From: Pyrodictiaceae archaeon
GTDB taxonomy: Archaea > Thermoproteota > Thermoprotei_A > Sulfolobales > WAQK01
Length of the DNA: 53,614 bases
Assembly: GCA_015520265.1 (NCBI GenBank)
Contig: WAQK01000037.1
Coordinates: forward strand, 1-53,614
Direction: 5' to 3'
The notes under the pieces were generated by a model, which was given only the letters and a program-made list of their open reading frames with translations, was not told the origin of the DNA and did no database searches. This document shows positions 45,880-53,614 of the stretch, piece by piece; position 1 is the stretch's first letter; every line of letters starts with the position of its first letter. The position numbers were made by a program, and so were the translations under genes.

Positions 45880-47286
45880 TTAGACGTCGTGGTATAGCAT
45901 TATCTCTACGGGCGAAGGGTACATCCTGGTTAGGTCTATCTCCTTCCTCTTCAGCTCCACGTACGCTTCCAGGAGCGACTGGGGGAACACAGGTTTCAGA
46001 AACTCGTTGTCGGACTCCAGCTCGTCTAGTGCCTCTTCAAGGCTTCGGGGAAGTACCTTTATCCCAAGCTCCCTCCTCTTCTCGGGAGTCATGTGGTAGA
46101 TGTTCTCGTCCACAGGGTCTCCGGGATCTATCTTCTTCCTCACACCGTCAAGTCCTGCCAGTATTATGGCTGAAAGGGCCAGGTAAGGGTTGGCCGAAGG
46201 GTCGGGCGGCCTGTACTCGATCCTCTTGGAGTTCTTCACGCCCCTCTGGTAGACGGGTATCCTTATGGCGGCGCTCCTGTTAGCTCTGCTCCACGCCAGG
46301 TAGACAGGGGCCTCGTAGCCTGGGATCAGCCTCTTATAACTGTTCACCGTGGGGGACACTATGGCTGACAGCGCTCTTCCATGCTCGATAAGTCCTCCTA
46401 TAAAGTACCTTGCATATTGGCTCAGCTCAGCGTAGTCGTCGTCGGGGTCGTAGAACAGGTTGGTATCGCCGCGCCAGACGCTGACATGGGTGTGCATCCC
46501 GCTACCGTTGTCTCCTCCTATAGGCTTAGGCATGAATACTGCCACCATGCCGTGCTGATAGGCCACCATCTTGGCGACGTACTTGAGGGTCTGGATGTTG
46601 TCGGCGGTCCTCGTGGGGGTGGAGTACCTAAAGTTTATCTCGCCCTGGCCGCCGGTAGCCACCTCGTGGTGGTGGACATCGACAGTAACACCGAACTCTG
46701 CCAGGGTCTCGGCGATCTCCTGTCTCACCGCCATCATCTGGTCCTGTGGCGGCGCAGGGTAATAGCCCTCCTTGGTTCTAAGCTTAAGGCCGCTGCCGGG
46801 CGACCAGGGAGCCTCCCTGGCCCTGATCCTATAGTAGGACTCGTGTCCCTCCACGCCGAACTCTAGGGAGTCGAAGATGAAGAACTCGGGCTCAACAGCC
46901 GTATAGGCTCGGAGCCCTTCTGATGCAAGCGTCTCCTCCAGCCTCTCAGCAACGTACCTCGGATCCCTCTCAAATCTCCCGGAACCCATCATACCGTATA
47001 CCTGGCATATGAATCGGGCAGTGTCCTTGAACCAGGGCACTACTGCGAAGGTTTCCAGGATGGGTTTGAGCACTAGGTCGCTTTGATCGATTGTTGTGAA
47101 CCCCTTAACGCTGCTGCCATCCAGCTTGCCGTACCCCTTCTCCAGGGTCTCGGGGCTTACGAGCCCGGTGCTTATGGTCACGTGGTGGAGCTTGCCTGCC
47201 AGATCGGTTAGCTGCAGGTCTATCCATTTTATACCCTTCTCCTCGATCTTCCTAATGATCTCTGACGTGCTGACCACTACCAGCAC
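45880..47286 (-). CDS. glnA: Glutamine synthetase type I
   Basis: [92 protein letters not shown]. Confidence 0.96.
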   Translation of the reverse strand: MLVVVSTSEIIRKIEEKGIKWIDLQLTDLAGKLHHVTISTGLVSPETLEKGYGKLDGSSVKGFTTIDQSDLVLKPILETFAVVPWFKDTARFICQVYGMMGSGRFERDPRYVAERLEETLASEGLRAYTAVEPEFFIFDSLEFGVEGHESYYRIRAREAPWSPGSGLKLRTKEGYYPAPPQDQMMAVRQEIAETLAEFGVTVDVHHHEVATGGQGEINFRYSTPTRTADNIQTLKYVAKMVAYQHGMVAVFMPKPIGGDNGSGMHTHVSVWRGDTNLFYDPDDDYAELSQYARYFIGGLIEHGRALSAIVSPTVNSYKRLIPGYEAPVYLAWSRANRSAAIRIPVYQRGVKNSKRIEYRPPDPSANPYLALSAIILAGLDGVRKKIDPGDPVDENIYHMTPEKRRELGIKVLPRSLEEALDELESDNEFLKPVFPQSLLEAYVELKRKEIDLTRMYPSPVEIMLYHDV

Positions 47287-47411
47287 CCTAGAGGATAGGA
47301 TAAATGTACGTAATGTTATAAAAATTTGTCATAATCATTGTCGTGAATCGTTCAAATATGACTATAGATAAATATAAATTATACGACTGCAATCCATACT
47401 AGGGATGAACA

Positions 47412-47873
47412 GTGCTCGCAGAGGAGATAGATATCCTGGACCTAAGGCTTCTTAGACGGCTGGCCCACAACTCCAGGATCAGTGTTAGAAGTCTTGCCAG
47501 CCAGCTTGGTATACCCCACACAACCCTGTACTCTAGGATCAGGAGGCTGGAGCGGCTGGGAGTGATAAAAAGGTATACTATCATGCCAGACCTGGCCAAG
47601 CTGGGCTACACAATCACAGCCGTTACCAGCGTCTCTGTGGAGGGCAGGTACATCGAGGAGCTCGAGGAAACGGTGTCGCGGCGGACGGAGACCGTCGCTG
47701 TATACGACATAACCGGGGAATACGACATGCTGATAGTCGCCAAGTTCCGGGGCATCGGTGAGCTGGACTCCTTCATAAAGTGGCTTAATAAGCAGAGGGG
47801 TGTTAGGAGAACCGAGACCAGCGTTGTGTTCAGGATCGTGAAGGAGGACCTGGCCTCCCCGCTGATAGGTTAA
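47412..47873 (+). CDS. Lrp/AsnC-family transcriptional regulator
   Basis: LDLRLLRRLAHNSRISVRSLASQLGIPHTTLYSRIRRLERLGVIKRYT; RAM-type C-terminus ITGEYDMLIVAKFRGIGELDSFI. Confidence 0.92.
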   Translation: MLAEEIDILDLRLLRRLAHNSRISVRSLASQLGIPHTTLYSRIRRLERLGVIKRYTIMPDLAKLGYTITAVTSVSVEGRYIEELEETVSRRTETVAVYDITGEYDMLIVAKFRGIGELDSFIKWLNKQRGVRRTETSVVFRIVKEDLASPLIG

Positions 47874-48333
47874 TCCGGTCCCCCAGCATTGAGGCTAGCT
47901 CGAGACGTATATCCAAGAGCTCCTCTATGACGTTGTCTATGTGGCGTGCCAGCTCTCTGACCTCCTCCAGGGGCATCCCGAGGCGCTTCATGGCCTCCAC
48001 CTGGCTCCTCAGGAACCCCAGGATCGAGGGGGTTGTCCTTAGCCTAACCTCCCTCGACTTCTCGATGAAGAAGCGAAGCCCCTTCTCGGTTATCCTGTAG
48101 ACTATCCTCTTGCGCTTCCCCACGTACTCCTCGCTTTTCTCCACGAGCTTCTCTCTGAGGAGTTCGTTAAGGGCAGGGTAAAGGGATCCGGGTGTGGGGG
48201 TCCAGGTTTCACGGGTATTCTCGGCCACTCTCTTCATGATGGCGTATCCATGCAGAGGACCCTCGACTAGCAGCGATAGTATGGTCATCTTGAGCCAGCC
48301 GCTGATCCTCCTCCGCCCTGACATAGGGGCCAT
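47830..48333 (-). CDS. PadR-family transcriptional regulator
   Basis: ILSLLVEGPLHGYAIMKRVAENTRETWTPTPGSLYPALNELLREKLVEKSEEYVGKRKRIVYRITEKGLRFF. Confidence 0.93.
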   Translation of the reverse strand: MAPMSGRRRISGWLKMTILSLLVEGPLHGYAIMKRVAENTRETWTPTPGSLYPALNELLREKLVEKSEEYVGKRKRIVYRITEKGLRFFIEKSREVRLRTTPSILGFLRSQVEAMKRLGMPLEEVRELARHIDNVIEELLDIRLELASMLGDRINLSAGRPGPPSRS

Positions 48334-48347
48334 ACGTGCTCACCCAT

Positions 48348-48357
48348 CGATATATCG
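48348..48357. promoter_or_regulatory. Palindrome CGATATATCG in the padR/MMPL divergent promoter region
   Basis: Perfect 10-nt palindrome 15 nt upstream of the padR start codon. Confidence 0.4.
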
Positions 48358-48427
48358 TTTTTGAAAGACAAGCTTATATATCTGTCTCAGACCTATCGGT
48401 TATAGATGTACCTGTAAAAGTAAGATT

Positions 48428-51358
48428 TTGCAGGGGTGCTGGGCCATGCTATCGAAGCTTGGGAGCTTTATTTCGAGGCACTATAAGATCGTCATAGTCC
48501 TATGGGTCGTGGCGGCGATCCTAAGCATACCCGTAGCCATGAAGCTCGATACTGTGCTCTCCTACAACGAGCAGGAGTTTCTCCCCAGCAACCTGGAAAG
48601 CCTCAGGGCCGCCCAGCTCCTCGCCGAGAAGTTCCCGGGCTACGAGCCGCCCAGCATCATAGTGGTGGTGAAGCACAATGTCAGCGATCCGGCGCTCCGG
48701 GCCGCCGTAGAGGGTTTCAAGGAAAAGGCTCTCCAAGAACTCGACTACATAGACGAGATACTGACCCCCTACGACGTTTACCGCCAGGTACTGGAATTCT
48801 ACTGGGCCAAGATGAATGCAACCAGAGAGGCGATGGTCGAGCAGATGCTGGCAAACATCACCGCCTTACACGAGGCATTATGGAACCTAACCGCTGGAGC
48901 CAACACAACGCTCCAGCTAATATATGGTCTTCCCGCAATGTACCTCGCCGCTTGGCAGGAGGCAGTGAGGGCCTCGCCTCCCGGAGCACCCCTGAAGCTG
49001 GTTACCAGCAATGTGCTCAACTCGACGCTAGCCAGCCTGCCTGCTGACAACCCCCTAGCACAGGCATACCTGAAATACATAGTGAATGCATGGGAAATAC
49101 TGGTTGAGGCGATCCTAGGTCCAAACGCCACCGTGGGCGACCTGCTCTCTGCCGTCCAGGCTGGGACGCTGGACCCAGCCGAACTCATGGATGCAGCCGT
49201 CAGAAAGGCGGCACCCGAGTTCTTCGCATCGGCGATGGACCAGCAGTCCGCCGAGATGGCTGCAAGGGTCGCCGAGGCATTCACCCTTGCAAACTACAGC
49301 GACCCGGCTGCGTTGAGAAGGTTCGCCGTCGGCCTAGTAGCGGCTAAGACAGCAGCCAGCGGCGCACAGATCCCCGTAGAGGTGGTGGAGAAGCTCTACG
49401 ACCTGGGCCCGCAACCCCCTCCCGGGGCTCTCCGCGACATAGCCGATAAGATGGCCGACAATGTATTCCGCCAAGTATTGGAGCAATACCCTCCTCCCAG
49501 CTTCCCAGAAGGCTTGCCAGAGGACCTTAGGTCCAGGTTCATAAGCAGGGACGGCGACGTGATGCTCATACTGGTAACCCTTTCACCCAGCTGTCCATCC
49601 AACGTGGCCTCGGACAACGCTAGGAGGCTCTACGAGATCATGGGCGACGAGCTACGGGCGGCTGGCCTGAAGGCTGAGCACTACGTGACCGGCACGGCAG
49701 CCTTCAGCGCGGACCTCGAGGAGACGAGCCGCGGCGACGTGGCTAGGATCGACAAGGTAACGGTGGTTCTAGTGATACTTCTGCTCGCCGCGCTGCTATT
49801 GTCGCCCGTGGCCCCTGGGGTGCCGCTTTTCACAGTGGGTATGGCGATAATGGTGGCCATGTCGGCGCTCTATGCGGAAGCCAGGGTCGTAGACCTCATC
49901 TACATGGTGAGAAACCTCGTCACGCCAGTGCTCATGGGGGTGGGCGTTGACTACTCCATATATCTGCTCTACAGGTTCAGAGAGGAGCTTTCCAAGGGCC
50001 GCGGGAAGGATGAGGCAGTGAAGGAGACTGTGCGGTTCGCCGGCGAGACCATAACGGGTGCAGCCCTAACCGTGATGGCCGGATTCGGCGCCCTCGCCGC
50101 GGCTGACTTCAGCCTGCTGCAGAGCTTCGGATACAGCCTGGCCCTAGTGGTTTTAGTGGCCCTTGCCGCAGCCCTCACTCTGACTCCCTCGGTCCTCGCC
50201 GCACTGGGTCACAGGACCTTCTGGCCCTCCAAGCCGCGCAGCGGGGGCGGCGCCAGGGCCAGCTACCTGCGCAGGGCCGCCAGAATCTCCGTCTCACGCC
50301 CCGCCGTGGTTATAGTGGTGTTCCTGGCCCTCACGGCCGCTGCTGGCGGCGTGCTGCTCCACATGCAGAGGACCTACGACTACACGGAACTCATGCCGGA
50401 GACCCAGTCACTCCAGGGCTTCAAGCTCCTCGCCGAGAAGTTCGCTGGCGGCGGCCTGGCCCAGGTCTACGTTATAGTGGAGTTTCCGGAACCCGTAGTG
50501 CAGGACGGGGTGCTTGGCCGAAAAGCCTACGACAAGCTAGTAGAGTTGGCCGAGAAGCTCGCATCGGCCAGCGGCGTGGATCCCGCCTCTGTGATAAGCC
50601 CTGTAACCGGTGATGACGGCATACTGCCCTACGAGCAGGCTTCCAACGCGTCGGCGGCGATTGAGAGGGGCCTGATAAGCATTGACGCTAGGAGCGCCCT
50701 CCTAGTAGTCAGCCTGCCCTACAAGCCGTATTCCAGGGAGGCTATACGCCTTGTGGGCGAGATCAGGGGTGTCCTCAGCGGGCTCGGCGCCAAGGTGTAT
50801 GTGGGCGGAGAGCCTGCGGCCATGTATGATATGAACCAGCTCGTCAACAGGAACTTCGCCTACCGCATACTGCCAGCGGCGGTAGTGCTGATATTCCTCG
50901 TACTCTACCTGTTGCTCCGCGGAGCAGTGGCGGCGCTCAGCCTGCTCCTAGCCATAGGCACCAGCATAGTGTGGGCCCTGGCAGCCCTGGTACTGGTGTT
51001 CCAGTATGGCGTGGGTGTCGACATCTACTGGATGACTCCGATAATGCTGGTGACAACCATACTGGGCCTGGGCATGGACTACGGCGTCTTCCTATCCTCG
51101 AGGATAAAAGAGGAGATGTTGAAGGGTGCCAGCAAGGAGGACGCCATACTGACGGCGGTGGAGACCACGGGACTAGTCATAACGGCGTGCGGGCTGATAA
51201 TGGCTGCCGCCTTCGGCTCTCTGATGCTCTCGGACTTCAGGATGCTCCAGGAGATGGGGTTCGCCCTGGCCTCGGCGGTGCTCCTAGACACATTCCTGGT
51301 AAGGACGCTGTTCCTTCCCAGCATTTTGAAGGTGGTCAGGTGGAACCCTGGAGGCTAG
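48428..51358 (+). CDS. MMPL/RND-superfamily transporter
   Basis: Two repeats of TM helix, large loop and TM bundle; GVGVDYSIYLLYRFREEL and GLGMDYGVFLSSRIKEEM. Start taken from the ORF track; ATG 48446 is an in-frame alternative. Confidence 0.93.
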   Translation: MQGCWAMLSKLGSFISRHYKIVIVLWVVAAILSIPVAMKLDTVLSYNEQEFLPSNLESLRAAQLLAEKFPGYEPPSIIVVVKHNVSDPALRAAVEGFKEKALQELDYIDEILTPYDVYRQVLEFYWAKMNATREAMVEQMLANITALHEALWNLTAGANTTLQLIYGLPAMYLAAWQEAVRASPPGAPLKLVTSNVLNSTLASLPADNPLAQAYLKYIVNAWEILVEAILGPNATVGDLLSAVQAGTLDPAELMDAAVRKAAPEFFASAMDQQSAEMAARVAEAFTLANYSDPAALRRFAVGLVAAKTAASGAQIPVEVVEKLYDLGPQPPPGALRDIADKMADNVFRQVLEQYPPPSFPEGLPEDLRSRFISRDGDVMLILVTLSPSCPSNVASDNARRLYEIMGDELRAAGLKAEHYVTGTAAFSADLEETSRGDVARIDKVTVVLVILLLAALLLSPVAPGVPLFTVGMAIMVAMSALYAEARVVDLIYMVRNLVTPVLMGVGVDYSIYLLYRFREELSKGRGKDEAVKETVRFAGETITGAALTVMAGFGALAAADFSLLQSFGYSLALVVLVALAAALTLTPSVLAALGHRTFWPSKPRSGGGARASYLRRAARISVSRPAVVIVVFLALTAAAGGVLLHMQRTYDYTELMPETQSLQGFKLLAEKFAGGGLAQVYVIVEFPEPVVQDGVLGRKAYDKLVELAEKLASASGVDPASVISPVTGDDGILPYEQASNASAAIERGLISIDARSALLVVSLPYKPYSREAIRLVGEIRGVLSGLGAKVYVGGEPAAMYDMNQLVNRNFAYRILPAAVVLIFLVLYLLLRGAVAALSLLLAIGTSIVWALAALVLVFQYGVGVDIYWMTPIMLVTTILGLGMDYGVFLSSRIKEEMLKGASKEDAILTAVETTGLVITACGLIMAAAFGSLMLSDFRMLQEMGFALASAVLLDTFLVRTLFLPSILKVVRWNPGG

Positions 51359-51466
51359 CATTCCAGCCTTTTACACAATTTTTCGTAGAGGAATAGAGTT
51401 AAAACCCTCGAGTACCGAGTACTAGTAGCGCGTAGCCGGGGTGGTTGAGGTGGAATCGGCCCTGGA

Positions 51467-52342
51467 ATGGTTGGAAACCCGTATCCCAGACTTCTAGACC
51501 CGGATCTCTGCGTGAAATGCTACCTAGGCACCCGGGCAGCGATGGCGCCCGGGAGAAGCGGGCTTGAAGGGCTTCTTGCCGAGACCCGTGGGAGAACAGA
51601 GCTATTCGTAGAGTCCTATAATAGGCTGTTCCGAGGCCGCGACCCCTTAGCATCTCTGAAGGATAGGCTCAACCGTGACGCCCTCAAGCTCCTGGACAAT
51701 GTTGCAGAGCTGCTCAAGGACCCGGTTCAGGGTCTAGGCGTCGTAGCTCTAGCCAACTCCGTTGACGTCTGGATGCCTTGGCATAAGGGTGGAGGAATAG
51801 GCGAACAGAGCATTGAGGGAGAGGCCGTGTACCTGGAGGCCAGAGAAACCCTGGCAAGACTTCTAAGTTCAGCTAGCTCCGCCGTGGTGTTGCTCGATAA
51901 CGCTGGCGAGGCTGTTATAGACATAGCATATACGTTGCTGGCGCTAACGCCCCACATCCCCCGGACCTACCTGGTCGCACGGGGCGAGCCCTACGAAACC
52001 GACGTCACCGCGGAGGAGGCAAAGGCGCTGCTCCGAGTCGTCGCTGATAGGCTCGGCATCCCGCCCGCTGGCGTTGAGGTTGTATCAACGGGTTCCAGCT
52101 ATCCGGGACCAGCTGAGGGCTTCGCCGCGCATGAGGCCGTGGAGCTGATCAGGACTGCTGGACTCGTCATATCCAAGGGGGTCGCCAACCTGGAAGCCCT
52201 GGCTGAATACCGCTGCGTGGAGAGGCACAGGGTGATCGTAGCCTTCAGGGCTAAGTGCCCGGCCCTCGCCATGATCTACGGGGTACCCCTGGGCACGGCT
52301 GTGGTGGCGAGGGGTTACCCCTCCATGGATCATGGGAGGTGA
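51467..52342 (+). CDS. DUF89/ARMT1-like damage-control phosphatase family
   Basis: DPDLCVKCYLGTR N-terminus; VVLLDNAGEAVIDIAYTLLAL; ELIRTAGLVISKGVANLEAL; FRAKCPALA. Confidence 0.85.
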   Translation: MVGNPYPRLLDPDLCVKCYLGTRAAMAPGRSGLEGLLAETRGRTELFVESYNRLFRGRDPLASLKDRLNRDALKLLDNVAELLKDPVQGLGVVALANSVDVWMPWHKGGGIGEQSIEGEAVYLEARETLARLLSSASSAVVLLDNAGEAVIDIAYTLLALTPHIPRTYLVARGEPYETDVTAEEAKALLRVVADRLGIPPAGVEVVSTGSSYPGPAEGFAAHEAVELIRTAGLVISKGVANLEALAEYRCVERHRVIVAFRAKCPALAMIYGVPLGTAVVARGYPSMDHGR

Positions 52343-52348
52343 CGCGGC

Positions 52349-53284
52349 GTGCACGGCAGGGTGCTGATAGTGGAGCCCGTGGACAGCAAGCTGGACGAGA
52401 TCCTTGCAAGGCACGGCATCCGCGCGGAGCGGCGCATAGGGCTGACAAGGGCCGAGCTGCTCAGCAGTGTGTCCGAATACGACGCTATAGTTGTGAGGAG
52501 CCACACACTTGTAGATGCGGCGCTGCTGGAGGCTGGTGCTAGGGGCAGGTTAAAGGTTGTGGCCCGTGCTGGGACGGGAATAGACAATATAGACGTAGAG
52601 GCCGCGGCCAGACTCGGCATACGTATAGTAAACGTGCCTGGAGCATCGACCCAGAGCGTGGCCGAGCTAACTATCGCGCTCATGATAATGGCGGCTAGGA
52701 GGGCGTTGGAGGCTAACCTGAGGCTCCGCAGGGGTGAATGGTACAGACCGCTGGGCGTGGAGCTCCACGGCAAACGGCTCCTCATAGTAGGGTTCGGGAG
52801 GATAGGGAGGCGCGTCGCGGAGATCGCCAGGGCTATAGGTATGAGAGTCTCGGCCTACGACATAGCCGATGTCAGGGAGGAGGCCGCGGCCAGGGGCGTG
52901 GATCTGGTGGAGAGCATCGAGGCGGGGCTTAGGGAGGCGGATGTCGTGTCTCTCCACGTGCCCCTGACACCGCAAACATACCACATGATCAACCGGACCA
53001 CGCTGCAGAAGTTTAAGAGGGGGTCAATCCTGGTCAACACGGCTAGGGGAAAGGTGATGGACACCAACGCAGTGCTAGAAGCACTGGACAACGGAATACT
53101 ATCAGCAGTCGCCATCGACGTGCATGAGAACGAGCCGCCGACAGAGAGAGAGCTACGCCTCATCCGGCACCCACGCGTGGTGGCTACACCCCACATAGGC
53201 GCTTCAACACTGGAAGCTCAGAGGAGGATAGCCGAGCTGGTGGCTGCAGGGATCATCCGCGCATTGGACACTATGAGAGGTTGA
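52349..53284 (+). CDS. serA: D-3-phosphoglycerate dehydrogenase-like 2-hydroxyacid dehydrogenase
   Basis: VVARAGTGIDNIDVEAA, LLIVGFGRIGRRVAEIARAIGM, VVSLHVPLTPQTYHMIN, NTARGKVMD, ATPHIGAST. Confidence 0.88.
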   Translation: MHGRVLIVEPVDSKLDEILARHGIRAERRIGLTRAELLSSVSEYDAIVVRSHTLVDAALLEAGARGRLKVVARAGTGIDNIDVEAAARLGIRIVNVPGASTQSVAELTIALMIMAARRALEANLRLRRGEWYRPLGVELHGKRLLIVGFGRIGRRVAEIARAIGMRVSAYDIADVREEAAARGVDLVESIEAGLREADVVSLHVPLTPQTYHMINRTTLQKFKRGSILVNTARGKVMDTNAVLEALDNGILSAVAIDVHENEPPTERELRLIRHPRVVATPHIGASTLEAQRRIAELVAAGIIRALDTMRG

Positions 53285-53297
53285 GGAGGGGTAGGCG

Positions 53298-53614
53298 GTG
53301 GCTAGACTCTTCACACCTGGACCCGTTATGGTGCCACGCGACGTCCTGACCAGCTCTTCTGACCAGGTGGTGAGCCACAGGGGACCCGAGTTCCGCGGAC
53401 TCCTCGAACACCTAACCCGGGGGCTTGCCAGGATCTTTGACACAGATGGCGATGTATACGTGCTGTCAGGCAGCGGCACGACTGCCGTGGACGCCATGGC
53501 CTGGAGCCTGGTTAGGCCCGGCGAGAAAGTACTGGTACCCGTCTACGGCGAGTTCTGCAGACGCCTAGCCGACACCCTGGCTAGGAGGGGCGCCAAGGTA
53601 ACCAGGCTCGACAC
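53298..53614 (+). CDS. Class V aminotransferase (serine-pyruvate/alanine-glyoxylate type), N-terminal part truncated by window
   Basis: Manual translation from GTG 53298: MARLFTPGPVMVPRDVLTSSSDQVVSHRGPEFRGLLEHLTRGLARIFDTDGDVYVLSGSGTTAVDAMAWSLVRPGEKVLVPVYGEFCRR. Confidence 0.85.
   Translation, partial: MARLFTPGPVMVPRDVLTSSSDQVVSHRGPEFRGLLEHLTRGLARIFDTDGDVYVLSGSGTTAVDAMAWSLVRPGEKVLVPVYGEFCRRLADTLARRGAKVTRLD

Noticed and set aside
1-53614. Mobile elements, CRISPR/cas or prophage
   Set aside because: No transposase, integrase, cas or phage structural protein motifs were seen, and no regularly spaced direct repeats.

Overview
The window looks like a GC-rich hyperthermophilic crenarchaeal chromosome, probably Desulfurococcales/Pyrodictiaceae-like. 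That assignment is an inference from gene content, the many GTG/TTG starts, TATA-box promoters and very compact spacing. No rRNA, tRNA, CRISPR array or transposase was recognised. From left to right: the 5' end of a FAD-linked oxidase and an FGGY kinase; a radical SAM enzyme; an aldo/keto reductase; a complete branched-chain amino-acid ABC transporter (livK-G-F-H-M); a dispersed but complete hypA/C/E/B/D/F set with two unrelated metabolic genes inserted; a maturation protease next to a diverged homologue that seems to have lost its catalytic residues; an Isp-type membrane [NiFe]-hydrogenase operon (Tat-type small subunit, large subunit, membrane subunit, HdrD-like Fe-S subunit); an ABC-2 exporter; a membrane-anchored c-type cytochrome with eight CxxCH motifs; a split di-myo-inositol-phosphate synthesis pair; a second FGGY kinase; a PLP decarboxylase; an RNA methyltransferase; surE; a vapBC-type module; a complete fixC-X-A-B cluster; ybaK/valS; a small winged-helix protein; glnA/lrp; padR/MMPL; and DUF89-serA-aminotransferase (cut by the right edge). 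The best leads are the hydrogenase maturation pseudo-protease, the hydrogenase/octaheme cytochrome respiratory locus, the third gene beside vapBC, an EtfA with an added N-terminal Cys motif, and several inverted or direct repeats in promoter regions.
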